Assembly (NCBI RefSeq): GCF_016908325.1
Contig: NZ_JAFBDR010000019.1
Location: forward strand, 1-64,000
Direction of reading: 5' to 3'
Source of the DNA: Aquibacillus albus
GTDB taxonomy: Bacteria > Bacillota > Bacilli > Bacillales > Amphibacillaceae
DNA: 64,000 bases
In this document: positions 1 to 9,007 of the stretch, in pieces
Layout of the letters: every line of letters begins with the position of its first letter
Position numbering within the stretch: position 1 is the stretch's first letter
Notes under the pieces: model-generated
The model's database searches: none
Told to the model about the DNA's origin: nothing
Seen by the model: only the letters and a program-made list of their open reading frames with translations
Translations under genes and position numbers: made by a program

Positions 1-82
1 AGGATCATCAGCTCCAGTTCAATATAAAAGTAAATTGGCAGCATGACCCCAAACCTTATGTGTCTACTTGACAGGGGTAAGC

Positions 83-1564
83 TTACTGACCCCTTAAATC
101 CCATGTAAATACATCGATTGTCATTGCATCGCTTACTTCAAACGTAACTTTTCGATTGTCAGGGTGTTCGAATATGCGTGATGTGAATACTTTTGCTCCA
201 TTGTTGACGAACATTTCGACGGAGGATGCGTCGATAAATAGATGTAACTTATCTATCTTTTCTATTTTGTAATGTCTTGCTTCTATTTCATTCGTTTTTA
301 TGCTTTTGCGTTCGAAGGTTAAACGATTTTTCGCTTGATTAAAGATGACTCTCGTGTATTTTCCAAGCCATATCGTAAATTGCTTCGAACTGTTTGAAAG
401 AATGTCAACCATTAGCTCAAACGCTAGCTTCCCTACATTATCTAATTCAAATTGATTGCGAATAGTTACTTCCTTATATTCAACTGCATTTTCACGTAGC
501 TGCTTGAGCTCTTCTACTGGAGACTGATATACGCATCCGTCCACCAGCTTTAACTCTCTCGGTATCGTCATCGCATGAATCCATTCGTACTCCAAAGTCG
601 GATGGAATGCTTCATTTTCCTCAGGTACTCCCATCCAACCAAACATTAACCTGCGCTGACCTGAATCCAGTGTTGTTTGTGGAGCGTAAAAGTCAAAGCC
701 TTGATCTAACTCCACAAACTCCTGATGTTCGAAAGTCCCTTTATCTAAATTTGCCTTTCCAACAAAATATCCTGATTGGTAGATATTGTTATAATGATAG
801 CCATCTGCAGGAATACCTTGCGGCGAGAATAACAACACATCCTTATCTCCTAGAGAAAAGAGATCTGGACATTCCCACATATAACCAAACGATTCCTCAT
901 TACTTTGTGAAGTACCTGCCAATCGACCAATAAACTCCCATTGTTCTAAATCGTCTGAACCGTAAAGAACAACACATCCCTGCTCCTCTTCTGTTTGTGC
1001 GCCAATCACCATGTACCATCGATTATTTTCTTTCCAAACCTTAGGGTCACGGAAATGTGCCGTATACCCTTTAGGAACTGAAATCACTGGACCTTTCTTT
1101 TCAAAATGTACACCATCAGCAGAAACTGCTAAACATTGATAAGATTCTCGGTCTCCGTTTTCATCCCTGACATTACCTGTATAAAAAAGATATAGCTTAC
1201 CTTCGTGTTCAACAGCGCTTCCGGAATAACATCCATTCTTATCAAACCAATCACTTGGAGCTAGCGCGATAGGCTGTAATTGCCAATCCACTAGATTGGT
1301 TGAGGAATAGTGTCCCCAAAACTTCGGTCCATGCTTCGTCTCGAATGGATTCCATTGAAAAAATAGATGATACTCCCCTTTGTAATAAATAAAGCCATTT
1401 GGATCATTTAACAATCCAACTGGTGGAATCATATGATACTGCATTCGAAATGGATCTTGACTAGTAGTCTCACGATATTTTTCAAGCCTTTCCATTGCCT
1501 GTTCCTTTAAAAAACGGTCACGCTCTATATTAAGCGTGAGAGCCTTTTTCCCAAATTCCTTCAT
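83..1564 (-). CDS. scrB: Sucrose-6-phosphate hydrolase (GH32)
   Basis: Cytosolic invertase that splits sucrose-6-phosphate, delivered by the PTS, into glucose-6-phosphate and fructose. The 493-residue protein carries the three GH32 motifs: NDPNG with nucleophile Asp54, FRDPKVW (Asp173 transition-state stabiliser) and ECPDLF with the acid/base Glu231. The length is normal for the family, with a beta-sandwich C-terminal domain from about residue 350. It lacks a signal peptide, as expected for a PTS-linked hydrolase. It lies 17 nt after scrA on the same strand, with an AAGGGGAG ribosome site overlapping the end of scrA, so it is the last gene of the sucrose operon seen here. Bacillus calls the orthologue sacA. 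No fructokinase gene is visible in the window. Confidence 0.95.
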   Translation of the reverse strand: MKEFGKKALTLNIERDRFLKEQAMERLEKYRETTSQDPFRMQYHMIPPVGLLNDPNGFIYYKGEYHLFFQWNPFETKHGPKFWGHYSSTNLVDWQLQPIALAPSDWFDKNGCYSGSAVEHEGKLYLFYTGNVRDENGDRESYQCLAVSADGVHFEKKGPVISVPKGYTAHFRDPKVWKENNRWYMVIGAQTEEEQGCVVLYGSDDLEQWEFIGRLAGTSQSNEESFGYMWECPDLFSLGDKDVLLFSPQGIPADGYHYNNIYQSGYFVGKANLDKGTFEHQEFVELDQGFDFYAPQTTLDSGQRRLMFGWMGVPEENEAFHPTLEYEWIHAMTIPRELKLVDGCVYQSPVEELKQLRENAVEYKEVTIRNQFELDNVGKLAFELMVDILSNSSKQFTIWLGKYTRVIFNQAKNRLTFERKSIKTNEIEARHYKIEKIDKLHLFIDASSVEMFVNNGAKVFTSRIFEHPDNRKVTFEVSDAMTIDVFTWDLRGQ

Positions 1565-1581
1565 CCAAGCATGCTCCCCTT

Positions 1582-2982
1582 TTAATTGACAGTATCCTCT
1601 TTTTTATCAGAAAAACCAAACATCCAAGTCAGGACAAATGCGATCCCGATTGCAATCAGATTAACGAGCAAATAAAGTAAAATTTGGCCATTTAGATAGA
1701 GCAAGCTTCCTGGGATTACTGTGATCGCCATTCCCGTTGCTTCTAAGTTAAACAGTGAAGCAGCAAAACCACCAATGCCTCCACCAATCAACCCCATGAT
1801 AAATGGTTTAACGTAGCGTAAGTTAACCCCAAAAATAGCTGGTTCTGTTATTCCTAAAAATGCAGATAAAGAAGATGGTAATGCCAATGCTTTTAATTTG
1901 GTTGATGTCGACTTTAAACCAACCGCTAATGCCGCTCCACCTTGTGCAGCAATGGACGCTGTAATAATCGAGTTAAATGGGTTAACTCCATTGTTTTCCA
2001 ATAGCTTTATCTCTAATAGATTAAATATATGGTGTACCCCAGTGATTACGATAATTTGATGTAAGAACCCAATCAAAAGTCCACCTAAACCGATTGGCAA
2101 GCCTAACACCATTAGAGCACCTGATAAAATGCCATTCTCTACAACATGTAAAATTGGACCAATAACAAACAATGCAACAGCAATCATAATTAACAATGTT
2201 AAAAATGGTGTAAGAATTAAATCTAATGCTTCTGGTACACGCTTACGAATAAAACGCTCTAATTTTGCACCAAGAATTCCAGCAATAAATGCAGGTAAAA
2301 CAGATCCTTGGTAGCCAATTACGGGAATAAACCCTAGAAAATATAATGGTTCTACCGCTCCTTCCGCAACTCCCCATGCGTTAGGAAGCGAAGGACTAAC
2401 CAGCATTAAACCAAGAACTAAACCAATAATCGGTGTTCCGCCAAAGACACGAAACGTTGACCATGCAATTAATGCCGGCAAAAAGATAAAGGCTGTATCC
2501 GTTAAAATTTGTGTAAACATGATAAAGTTTTCTGAAATATCAGCTGGGGTTAATCCAAATAACGCTAGTATTTGTTCTTGCATAACTAAACCACGAAGCC
2601 CCATAAATAACCCTGTCGCTACAAGGACTGGGATAATTGGTACAAACACATCCCCCAATGTACGCGCTGCCCGTTGCAAGACGTTACCGCTTTTAGCAGC
2701 TTCCTGGGTTTGCTCTGCTTTTGTCGTGCCAATGACTCCTAATTTCTCGACCTCTTCATAAATACGATTAACTGTACCTGTTCCAAGGATAATTTGGAAC
2801 TGACCTGAGTTAAAAAAGGCACCCTTGACCTTATCAATTTTCTCTACTTTATCCTGATCAATTTCTTCCTTATCATTGACCATTATTCTTAAACGCGTAG
2901 CACAATGGGCTACTGATGAAATGTTTTCTTTTCCTCCAATAGCATCAATGATTTCTTGTGCTATTTTTCGATTTTCCGCCAT
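1582..2982 (-). CDS. scrA: Sucrose-specific PTS permease, IIBC components
   Basis: Membrane permease of the phosphotransferase system that imports and phosphorylates sucrose. The N-terminal IIB domain (about residues 1-85) has the phosphorylated cysteine in the CATRLR motif (Cys27). A IIC domain with about ten hydrophobic segments follows from residue 105, including the conserved GITEPAIFG segment. There is no IIA domain, so a separate glucose-type IIA must supply phosphate, as in Bacillus SacP. The ATG at 2982 follows AAGGAG. The promoter and two operators for the upstream repressor lie in 3014-3090. Sucrose specificity is inferred from the adjacent scrB and scrR; trehalose PTS permeases are the close alternative. 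Confidence 0.92.
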   Translation of the reverse strand: MAENRKIAQEIIDAIGGKENISSVAHCATRLRIMVNDKEEIDQDKVEKIDKVKGAFFNSGQFQIILGTGTVNRIYEEVEKLGVIGTTKAEQTQEAAKSGNVLQRAARTLGDVFVPIIPVLVATGLFMGLRGLVMQEQILALFGLTPADISENFIMFTQILTDTAFIFLPALIAWSTFRVFGGTPIIGLVLGLMLVSPSLPNAWGVAEGAVEPLYFLGFIPVIGYQGSVLPAFIAGILGAKLERFIRKRVPEALDLILTPFLTLLIMIAVALFVIGPILHVVENGILSGALMVLGLPIGLGGLLIGFLHQIIVITGVHHIFNLLEIKLLENNGVNPFNSIITASIAAQGGAALAVGLKSTSTKLKALALPSSLSAFLGITEPAIFGVNLRYVKPFIMGLIGGGIGGFAASLFNLEATGMAITVIPGSLLYLNGQILLYLLVNLIAIGIAFVLTWMFGFSDKKEDTVN

Positions 2983-3013
2983 TGTCTCTAACTCCTTTTC
3001 ATCATCATCTTAA

Positions 3014-3090
3014 TGTGTAATCGATTCCACATTGCGAAAAAAATATACCTTAAAATTGGTAATCGGTTTCAATCTGGAATCGATTCCACA
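3014..3090 (-). promoter_or_regulatory. scrA promoter flanked by two LacI-type operators
   Basis: Two 18-bp near-perfect inverted repeats with central ATCGAT lie at 3014-3031 and 3073-3090. Each half reads close to TGTGGAATC, with one mismatch in each site. Between them on the minus strand is a possible promoter, TTGAAA (3072-3067), 19-bp spacer, TATATT (3047-3042). Central-CG palindromes are typical LacI/GalR sites, and the two centres are 59 bp apart, which would allow looping or blocking on both sides of the promoter. Confidence 0.75.
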
Positions 3091-3095
3091 GGCAA

Positions 3096-4085
3096 TCATA
3101 CACTACCTCTTTCTAAAAGTCTATACGTTAGTGTTAATTTTTTTATGGCTTTATTTTCCTTTTTAATTTGGTCCAAAATCAGGATCGCCGCTTCTTTTCC
3201 AGCCTTCTCATTTTGATAATCGACCGTTGTTAATGACGGATCTAAGTGCATCGACACTTCAGACGCTCCAATTCCTGCAATAGCCACATCATCCGGAATG
3301 TTATAGTTATGTTCCTTTAAATACTTCATCGCACCAATTGCTAATCGATCAGTTACTGCAAAAACGGCTGTAGGCTTTTGGTTCGACGTTTCCATTATGT
3401 TTTTCATCGCAGTATATCCTGAATCAATATCAAAAATTCCTTTTTGTAGCCATGCTGGTTCAACAGCAAAATCGCTCTTCTCCATTTCATCCAAATAGCC
3501 CTTTTTCCGCAATAACCCAACGGACCGATCTGATTCAGCAACCCCAATAAATCCAATATGCTGATGTCCTTTTGAAATAAAAAGAGATGTTAACGCTCTT
3601 GCGACATGATAGTCATCATATAATACATTTGAAATACCATCGATTTCTTGACCAATCGCCACACAAGGGATAACTAATTGCGAAATTTTGTTGACTAATG
3701 CATCACTGACGTTGGTTGCTGCCAGTATAATCCCATCTACTTGACGACTTTTTAATAGGTCCATATATTCCATTTCTTTTTCTTTATTTAAATTCGTATT
3801 CGCAAGCAAAATTTGATAGCCTGATGCTGCTAGGATTTCATCCATTCCGGCTACTAGCCTACTAGATGTCTCGGTTCGGATTGTTGGTAAGATTACACCG
3901 ATTACTTTTGTTTGTTTCGTTCGTAATGACTTTGCATATTGACTAGGTATATAGCCTGTCTCTTCAATCACTTTTTCAATTCGTTTTCTAACATCTTCAC
4001 TAACATAGCCTGAATTGTTTAAAAATCTGGACACAGTTGTTCTAGAGACTTTTGCCATTTTCGCTATTTCATTAATGGTTGCCAT
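3096..4085 (-). CDS. scrR: LacI-family repressor of the sucrose operon
   Basis: 329-residue LacI/GalR regulator. The N-terminal helix-turn-helix spans residues 3-25 (TINEIAKMAKVSRTTVSRF), followed by a hinge helix and a periplasmic-binding-protein-like sugar domain from about residue 60. The gene is upstream of scrA on the same strand and two LacI-type palindromes lie just after its stop codon, so it most likely represses scrAB and is relieved by a sugar or sugar phosphate. A GGGGG-containing ribosome site precedes the ATG. LacI is a less common choice than the antiterminators used for sucrose in Bacillus subtilis. The effector is not readable from the sequence. Confidence 0.88.
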   Translation of the reverse strand: MATINEIAKMAKVSRTTVSRFLNNSGYVSEDVRKRIEKVIEETGYIPSQYAKSLRTKQTKVIGVILPTIRTETSSRLVAGMDEILAASGYQILLANTNLNKEKEMEYMDLLKSRQVDGIILAATNVSDALVNKISQLVIPCVAIGQEIDGISNVLYDDYHVARALTSLFISKGHQHIGFIGVAESDRSVGLLRKKGYLDEMEKSDFAVEPAWLQKGIFDIDSGYTAMKNIMETSNQKPTAVFAVTDRLAIGAMKYLKEHNYNIPDDVAIAGIGASEVSMHLDPSLTTVDYQNEKAGKEAAILILDQIKKENKAIKKLTLTYRLLERGSV

Positions 4086-4186
4086 GACCCAACCCCCTTC
4101 TTTTACAATGTCATTTTACACGATGCTGAATAATTAGGAAAATCTACATGCCTAGTTTCACTTATAACTAACTGAAAGTATAATAA

Positions 4187-4211
4187 AAAGGCCACATCAA
4201 AAGTGACCTTT
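4187..4211 (-). terminator. Rho-independent terminator after the ABC operon
   Basis: Nine-base-pair hairpin AAAGGTCAC / GTGGCCTTT (one G-U pair) read on the minus strand, starting at the stop codon of the ATPase gene and followed by TTTATTA. Confidence 0.7.
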
Positions 4212-4932
4212 ATAGCACCTTGCTCAAAAACGCTTTTGTTCTTTCGTTTTGTGGATTTCCAAATATCTCTTCTGGTTCATTTTCTTCCACTATATATCCT
4301 TCGTCCATAAAAATAACACGGTCGCCAACTTCTCTGGCAAAGCCCATCTCATGTGTAACAACGACCATAGTCATCCCCTCTTTTGCCAGCTGCTTCATAA
4401 CTTCTAACACTTCCCCGACCATCTCAGGATCCAATGCTGAAGTTGGTTCATCAAATAGCATAATCTTCGGTTCCATTCCAAGCGCACGAGCAATCGCTAC
4501 ACGCTGTTTTTGCCCACCAGATAATGAATCAGGATAGACCTGTGCCTTTTCTTTCAAGCCTACTTTTTCTAGAAGCTTCAGTGCTTTTTCTTCCGCTTCA
4601 CGTTTATTCCATTTACGAACAACTGTCATCGCGAGTGTTATATTATCCAGAACCGTTTTGTGCGGAAATAAATTAAACTGTTGAAACACCATCCCTACTT
4701 CAGTTCGGATTTCATTAATGTTCGTTTGTTTATCCGTAAGGTCCTTTCCTTCAATGAGTACTTGTCCATCTGTAATTGATTCCATTAAGTTTAAACAGCG
4801 CAAAAAGGTAGATTTACCAGAGCCGGATGGTCCAATAACGACAACTACCTCTTGAGGGTTTACCTCCACACTAATATCTTTTAGAACCTCTAATTCTCCA
4901 AATGATTTTTTAAGATTTTGTACCGAAATCAT
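4210..4932 (-). CDS. Polar amino-acid ABC transporter, ATPase (GlnQ/TcyC type)
   Basis: 240-residue ATP-binding subunit that powers import of an amino acid. Walker [10 protein letters not shown] lies at residues 34-42, the Q-loop at FQQFNLF, the signature LSGGQKQR near residue 138, Walker B as IMLFDEP and the switch His in VTHEMG. The length matches the polar amino-acid family. Its ATG overlaps the permease stop (ATGA, 4929-4932), so the two are translationally coupled. The substrate is not determined; glutamine, arginine, cystine and ectoine (Ehu) importers all share this architecture. Confidence 0.93.
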   Translation of the reverse strand: MISVQNLKKSFGELEVLKDISVEVNPQEVVVVIGPSGSGKSTFLRCLNLMESITDGQVLIEGKDLTDKQTNINEIRTEVGMVFQQFNLFPHKTVLDNITLAMTVVRKWNKREAEEKALKLLEKVGLKEKAQVYPDSLSGGQKQRVAIARALGMEPKIMLFDEPTSALDPEMVGEVLEVMKQLAKEGMTMVVVTHEMGFAREVGDRVIFMDEGYIVEENEPEEIFGNPQNERTKAFLSKVL

Positions 4933-5600
4933 TCCGTATCTAACCTTCTTTCTAAGTAATTAAGCAAGTAAGTCAACGTTAATGTTAAAATAAGGTAGAT
5001 AAGTGCTACCGTTAAATACGGCTCCCAAACACGATAATACTCCCCTTGTGCTGCTCTTCCCCAGTAAAGCAATTCCGGTGCCGCAATAACAGCTGCTAGC
5101 GAGGAGTCCTTTAACAACACAATGAATTCATTCCCTAGTGGTGGAACCATTCGCTTAAATGCTTGTGGTAAAACAACGTACCACATCACTTGCAATTTGT
5201 TCATACCAAGTGAATGTGCCGCTTCTGCCTGCCCTTTGTCAATTGATTTAATCCCAGCACGAAAGATCTCTGCGATATAAGCTGCTGAGTTTAGAGATAA
5301 TGCAACAACACCTGACGCAATTGGATTTACCGGTGTCATAAATATCGGCATCAACCCAAAATGTATCAATAATATTTGAACAAACAATGGCGTACCTCTA
5401 AAGAAGTTGACGTACCAAATAAACGGGAGCCTCGCAATCGCTATTGGCGACATCTTGCCGATACCAATTAACAACCCCAAAGCCAATCCGAATAAGACAC
5501 CAGCTAAAGACATCCCAATGGTTACCAGTGCTCCTTTTAAAAAAAACGGAAGATAATCAACAATAATATCCCATCTAATATTCTCCCAAATATTCATCAT
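4929..5600 (-). CDS. Polar amino-acid ABC transporter, permease
   Basis: 223-residue inner-membrane permease of the HisM/GlnP family. About five hydrophobic segments are visible, and the family EAA-type loop appears as [22 protein letters not shown] around residues 130-152, where it docks onto the ATPase. Adjacent Met codons at 5600 and 5597 both fit; GAAGGT precedes them. It lies between the binding protein, separated by a strong hairpin, and the ATPase, overlapping the latter by 4 nt. With a single permease gene the transporter is presumably a homodimer in the membrane. Confidence 0.93.
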   Translation of the reverse strand: MMNIWENIRWDIIVDYLPFFLKGALVTIGMSLAGVLFGLALGLLIGIGKMSPIAIARLPFIWYVNFFRGTPLFVQILLIHFGLMPIFMTPVNPIASGVVALSLNSAAYIAEIFRAGIKSIDKGQAEAAHSLGMNKLQVMWYVVLPQAFKRMVPPLGNEFIVLLKDSSLAAVIAAPELLYWGRAAQGEYYRVWEPYLTVALIYLILTLTLTYLLNYLERRLDTE

Positions 5601-5655
5601 ACCTTCATAAAACTCCTTCTAGGTTTCTTTAAAAACTTGGCTAATCATGTAAAAT

Positions 5656-5700
5656 TGCGAAAAATTAGCGTAACGTTTTATCGTTACGCTAATTTTTTTT
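5656..5700 (-). terminator. Intra-operon hairpin between binding protein and permease
   Basis: Perfect 15-bp stem (5661-5675 with 5682-5696), six-base loop TTTTAT, and a T tract on the minus strand. It follows the binding-protein gene and precedes the permease, so it probably reduces readthrough and keeps the binding protein in excess over the membrane parts. Confidence 0.85.
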
Positions 5701-5711
5701 CTTATTATGCC

Positions 5712-6575
5712 TTATTCTGCAGCATTTAATATAACTTCAGTATCTACTTCTGACCCGAACCATTCTTGATAGATTTCTTCATACGTACCATTTTCAATCA
5801 CTGTTGTTAAAGCTTCATTAAAGTCTTCTACTAATTCACTACCTTTAGGGAAAATTAATCCATAGAATTCTGAATCAAAATTATCTTCATCTGTAATTGC
5901 TTCTACATTCGCATTTGGATTATTTTTCACAAATTCATTCGCAACAACGTTATCCGTTACAACTGCTTGTACATCACCATTTGTAAGTGCCATAAAAGCA
6001 ACTGCTGTTGTTTCATATTTGGAAATGTTATCACTATTTTTCCCTAATATTTTTTCAGCAGCAGACTGTCCAGTCGTACCATTTTGTACCCCTACTCTCA
6101 TTCCATTTAAATCCTCAGCACTTGTAATATCAGTACCTTCATTAAATACAATCATATGCGTAGACTCAAAATATGGCACAGAAAAATCATAGGATTCCTT
6201 TCGTTCCTCATCAATCGTTACAGCAGAAATACCTAAATCAATGCTTTTCGTATCTAAAGAAGCAAATAGTGGATCCCAGCCAGTATTTTTCAATTCATAT
6301 TCATATCCAGCTTCAGCCATAACCGCTTCTAATAAATCTACATCAAAGCCAGTAATTTCACCTTTTTCCATATATTCAAACGGGGCAAAAGCGGCATCTG
6401 TACCTACTTGCAACACTTTTCTTTCTTCTTTTGCGTCCTCGTTGGCACCTTCTTCTGTATCAGTACCATTCGTTCCCTCATCTGCACCTTCTTCCGTGCC
6501 TGTCCCACATGCTGTTAATATAAGTAAACCCATCGTCAATAAAGCTAATAGGAAATAAGTTAAACGATTCTTCAT
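5712..6575 (-). CDS. Amino-acid ABC transporter substrate-binding lipoprotein
   Basis: 287-residue lipoprotein tethered outside the membrane. The signal peptide is followed by the lipobox LTAC (lipidated Cys23). An acidic, Gly/Glu/Asp-rich linker covers residues 24-50, and an SBP_bac_3 domain starts with VGTDAAFAPFEY, a hallmark of the polar amino-acid family. It heads the importer operon with permease and ATPase. The acidic spacer is common in halotolerant bacilli. The ligand cannot be named from the sequence. Confidence 0.93.
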   Translation of the reverse strand: MKNRLTYFLLALLTMGLLILTACGTGTEEGADEGTNGTDTEEGANEDAKEERKVLQVGTDAAFAPFEYMEKGEITGFDVDLLEAVMAEAGYEYELKNTGWDPLFASLDTKSIDLGISAVTIDEERKESYDFSVPYFESTHMIVFNEGTDITSAEDLNGMRVGVQNGTTGQSAAEKILGKNSDNISKYETTAVAFMALTNGDVQAVVTDNVVANEFVKNNPNANVEAITDEDNFDSEFYGLIFPKGSELVEDFNEALTTVIENGTYEEIYQEWFGSEVDTEVILNAAE

Positions 6576-6717
6576 AATTATTCACTCCTGATTGTTCATA
6601 AGATTTTTACAGCAATAAAAATAATAACTCCAAATTGTATATTTATCAATAGTTTTGTATATTGTTTTCTTGGAAATATTATGAACTATTTGTTCACAAT
6701 TATGTATCAATATACAT

Positions 6718-6753
6718 AAAAAGACGATCACCGAAACATGCAATCGCCCTTTT
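6718..6753 (-). terminator. Terminator after the flavoprotein gene
   Basis: Hairpin with arms at 6718-6728 and 6743-6753 (AAAAGGGCGAT pairing with ATCGTCTTTTT, two G-U pairs), just beyond the stop codon at 6760 on the minus strand and ending in TTTTT. Confidence 0.65.
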
Positions 6754-6759
6754 CACGAA

Positions 6760-7719
6760 TTAGTTTAATGTTTTATGAATCCAAATCGCCGCCTGCATCC
6801 CATCCCCCATAGCTATTGTCATTTGTTCAGAGTGTACGACTACATCTCCAGCAGCCCAAACATTTTCTACACTTGTCATTTGTGTACGTGGATTTACTAA
6901 AATATGTTTGTTTTTATGAAGCTCTACTCCTAGCTGCTCTGCAAGCTCAGACTTCACTTCATTTCCTCCAAAAGCAACAAAGCCATGGTTCGCATGTATT
7001 TCTTTGCCACCTTCTAACTCAACACCTTTAAACTCTCCGTCTTGAGCAAAAACTTGCATAATCCGCTTATCATAATAAGTAATTCCTTGCTTGTTCAACG
7101 CTTCTAGCTTGTTTTCCTCTAATGGTTCTTGTTCATGGTTAACGTATATAAGATCTTTAGACCAATTCGTTAAAGTCAAAGCCATGTTGGCACCAGGAGT
7201 CCCAGAACCTAAGATAATCGCCTTTTTATTTAAAATTTCATACCCGTCACAGTCAGGACATATATAAACACTTTTACCTAAACATGGAATTAAGTTTGAA
7301 AAAGAAGGAATACGATCCTTTACACCTGTCGCAAACAAAATCCGCTGGGCTTGATATGAATTTCCGCTCTCTGTTTCTATGTCAAATACATCCTTATTTT
7401 TGTTCACACGTTTTACTGTAGCGTCCAGAAAATATACCCCTAGTTCTTTTGCTTGTTCGGTACCAATATCTCTCAACTTTTGCCCGCTAACACCATTAGG
7501 CCATCCAAGCACATTATGATAACAGCGACAAAGGTTTGACCTGCCACTTACTCTTGAATCAATTACGATCACGTCATGGCGATATCTGCCTAATTGGATA
7601 GCTGCTTGTAAGCCAGCGATACCACCACCAATAATTGCACACTCGTAACGAATGGTTAACTCCCCCATTTCTTTTTTTGTTATATTTTTAGTGTTTATCA
7701 TCCCATTTTTTTCACGCAT
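6760..7719 (-). CDS. Thioredoxin-reductase-like FAD/NAD(P)H oxidoreductase
   Basis: Flavoprotein of the class-II pyridine nucleotide-disulfide oxidoreductase superfamily. It has the FAD-binding GGGIAGLQ motif near residue 32, a redox CPDC motif followed by DGYE, an NAD(P)H-binding GSGTPG motif and the C-terminal AAGDV FAD motif. The size, about 300 residues after the likely start, fits thioredoxin-reductase-like proteins. No thioredoxin, peroxiredoxin or ferredoxin partner is adjacent, so the electron acceptor is unknown. The start is uncertain: Met at 7719, 7701 and 7668 are possible and none has a strong ribosome site. The family homology begins after residue 18. Confidence 0.82.
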   Translation of the reverse strand: MREKNGMINTKNITKKEMGELTIRYECAIIGGGIAGLQAAIQLGRYRHDVIVIDSRVSGRSNLCRCYHNVLGWPNGVSGQKLRDIGTEQAKELGVYFLDATVKRVNKNKDVFDIETESGNSYQAQRILFATGVKDRIPSFSNLIPCLGKSVYICPDCDGYEILNKKAIILGSGTPGANMALTLTNWSKDLIYVNHEQEPLEENKLEALNKQGITYYDKRIMQVFAQDGEFKGVELEGGKEIHANHGFVAFGGNEVKSELAEQLGVELHKNKHILVNPRTQMTSVENVWAAGDVVVHSEQMTIAMGDGMQAAIWIHKTLN

Positions 7720-7770
7720 GTATTATTTTCCAAAAAGGGTCTGTTAAAGGATAGTGTTGATATTTAGTAT

Positions 7771-7907
7771 ATTTTTGACTCATTATGCCAAATGGAAAAG
7801 AACACATTGAGAAAACAAGTTTTCTCCTGTGTTCTTTTCCATTTGGCATCCTTTCAGCTATGCTGATAGTCGTGTGAAATCCTGATTTCACACGATGAGT
7901 CAAAAAT
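7771..7907. repeat. Cloverleaf-like structured element (four-way inverted repeats)
   Basis: 137-bp non-coding element. A 13-bp outer stem (7771-7783 with 7895-7907) closes over three hairpins: a long one with 22-bp perfect arms (7785-7806, 7828-7849) plus a further 8 bp inside after a small bulge, a short one (7854-7858 with 7862-7866) and a perfect 12-bp arm pair (7870-7881 with 7884-7895). The last hairpin and the outer stem share one base. It sits between two leftward genes. It could be a miniature inverted-repeat element or a structured RNA; I see no second copy in the window. Confidence 0.7.
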
Positions 7908-7934
7908 TATCACCGAACTTTAACACGAACCTCC

Positions 7935-7976
7935 AAAAAAAGAAGGATGAAGCCACGGAGGTTCATCCTTCTTTTT
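7935..7976 (-). terminator. Terminator after the AEC carrier gene
   Basis: Strong hairpin with 15-bp arms (A-run GAAGGATGAA pairing with TTCATCCTTC T-run), placed directly at the stop codon at 7975; the A and T tracts make it able to work on both strands. Confidence 0.8.
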
Positions 7977-8874
7977 ATAACAATATAACTAATAAAATTG
8001 GCAGTGTAATTACACTTGCTAATGTACTGATTAATGTAGCACTGGAAACAAAGGCTGGCTTGACATTAAATTGCAAGGCATACATCGTCGTATTTGCTGC
8101 AGTTGGCATTGCGGCCATTAGAATCAAGATATCCTTTGTCATTTCATCAACTGGTAAAAATAGTGTAATTACATAAGCAATGACTGGTGCAAGGGCCAAT
8201 CGAATAAACAACGAAACAGATAGTTTACCCAATTCCATTTTCTTAAGCTTAATTGTCGCTAGCTGCATTCCAAGGACAATCATAATCGTAGGAATGGTAG
8301 CATCAGAGACCATATCCACTGCAATCATCATATTACTTCCTAAATCTATCTGTACTAAATTAAGCAAAATTCCTAGAAGAGCTCCGTAAATGACCGGAAA
8401 CCGAATCACTTGCTTCAATGGGGCTACTTTAATATTTCTTTCATTACCTTTTGCAGCATAATAGATCCCAACCGTGCACATGATTAATTGCTGTAGCACC
8501 ATTAAAATAACTGCATAATGCAAACCTCTTTCACCGAAAATTAACAGCACAAGAGGTGTTCCATAATTACCATTATTCATGAAAACAGAAGCTAGTATCA
8601 TCCCGCTTTTTTCTTCGTTATCCCACAACCTTATATAAGCAATCACATAGCATACCAAAATCGTTGCAACACATAGTAGCACAAGAAAAATACCCAAATA
8701 TACATAATCCATGTTTAACGTATTTTGATAGAAGGTTCGGAAGGCAAGAAACGGAGACATTAAATAAAGTGCAATAGTAGAGATTGGCTTTATCTCGATG
8801 TTCAATAACTTCATTCCGATGTATCCAATCGCAAAAATACCGAAAATGGGGATAAGAACTAATATAAATTCCAT
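7975..8874 (-). CDS. AEC-family carrier (auxin efflux carrier-like permease)
   Basis: 299-residue membrane protein of the auxin efflux carrier/malate-type AEC family (bile/arsenite/riboflavin transporter superfamily), with ten hydrophobic segments in two inverted halves. Bacterial members carry organic acids, amino acids or unknown metabolites; the substrate here is not known. I start at the ATG at 8874, preceded by CAGGTGAT at good spacing. An upstream TTG (8994) would add 40 hydrophobic residues but lacks a ribosome site, and the family homology begins at MEFILVLIPIFG. The gene is alone between the structured repeat and the ThrE pair. Confidence 0.82.
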   Translation of the reverse strand: MEFILVLIPIFGIFAIGYIGMKLLNIEIKPISTIALYLMSPFLAFRTFYQNTLNMDYVYLGIFLVLLCVATILVCYVIAYIRLWDNEEKSGMILASVFMNNGNYGTPLVLLIFGERGLHYAVILMVLQQLIMCTVGIYYAAKGNERNIKVAPLKQVIRFPVIYGALLGILLNLVQIDLGSNMMIAVDMVSDATIPTIMIVLGMQLATIKLKKMELGKLSVSLFIRLALAPVIAYVITLFLPVDEMTKDILILMAAMPTAANTTMYALQFNVKPAFVSSATLISTLASVITLPILLVILL

Positions 8875-9007
8875 AAAAATCACCTGTTTTTGATTATACG
8901 CAAACAGGAAAAAATAAGCTATGGAAAAACTCACCACAAGGAATAGGAAATGAGCGAAGAAGGTGTACTGAAGGCTTCGTATGACAGCACTCAAATACGC
9001 CGTGGTA

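Noticed and set aside
4210-6575. ABC importer as the ectoine uptake system (Ehu)
   Set aside because: It has the right family but only one permease gene and lies 12 kb from the ectoine genes, so the substrate cannot be assigned.
7712-7903. 63-residue reading frame between the flavoprotein and AEC genes
   Set aside because: It runs through the cloverleaf repeat, starts with TTG without a ribosome site and has no family resemblance.
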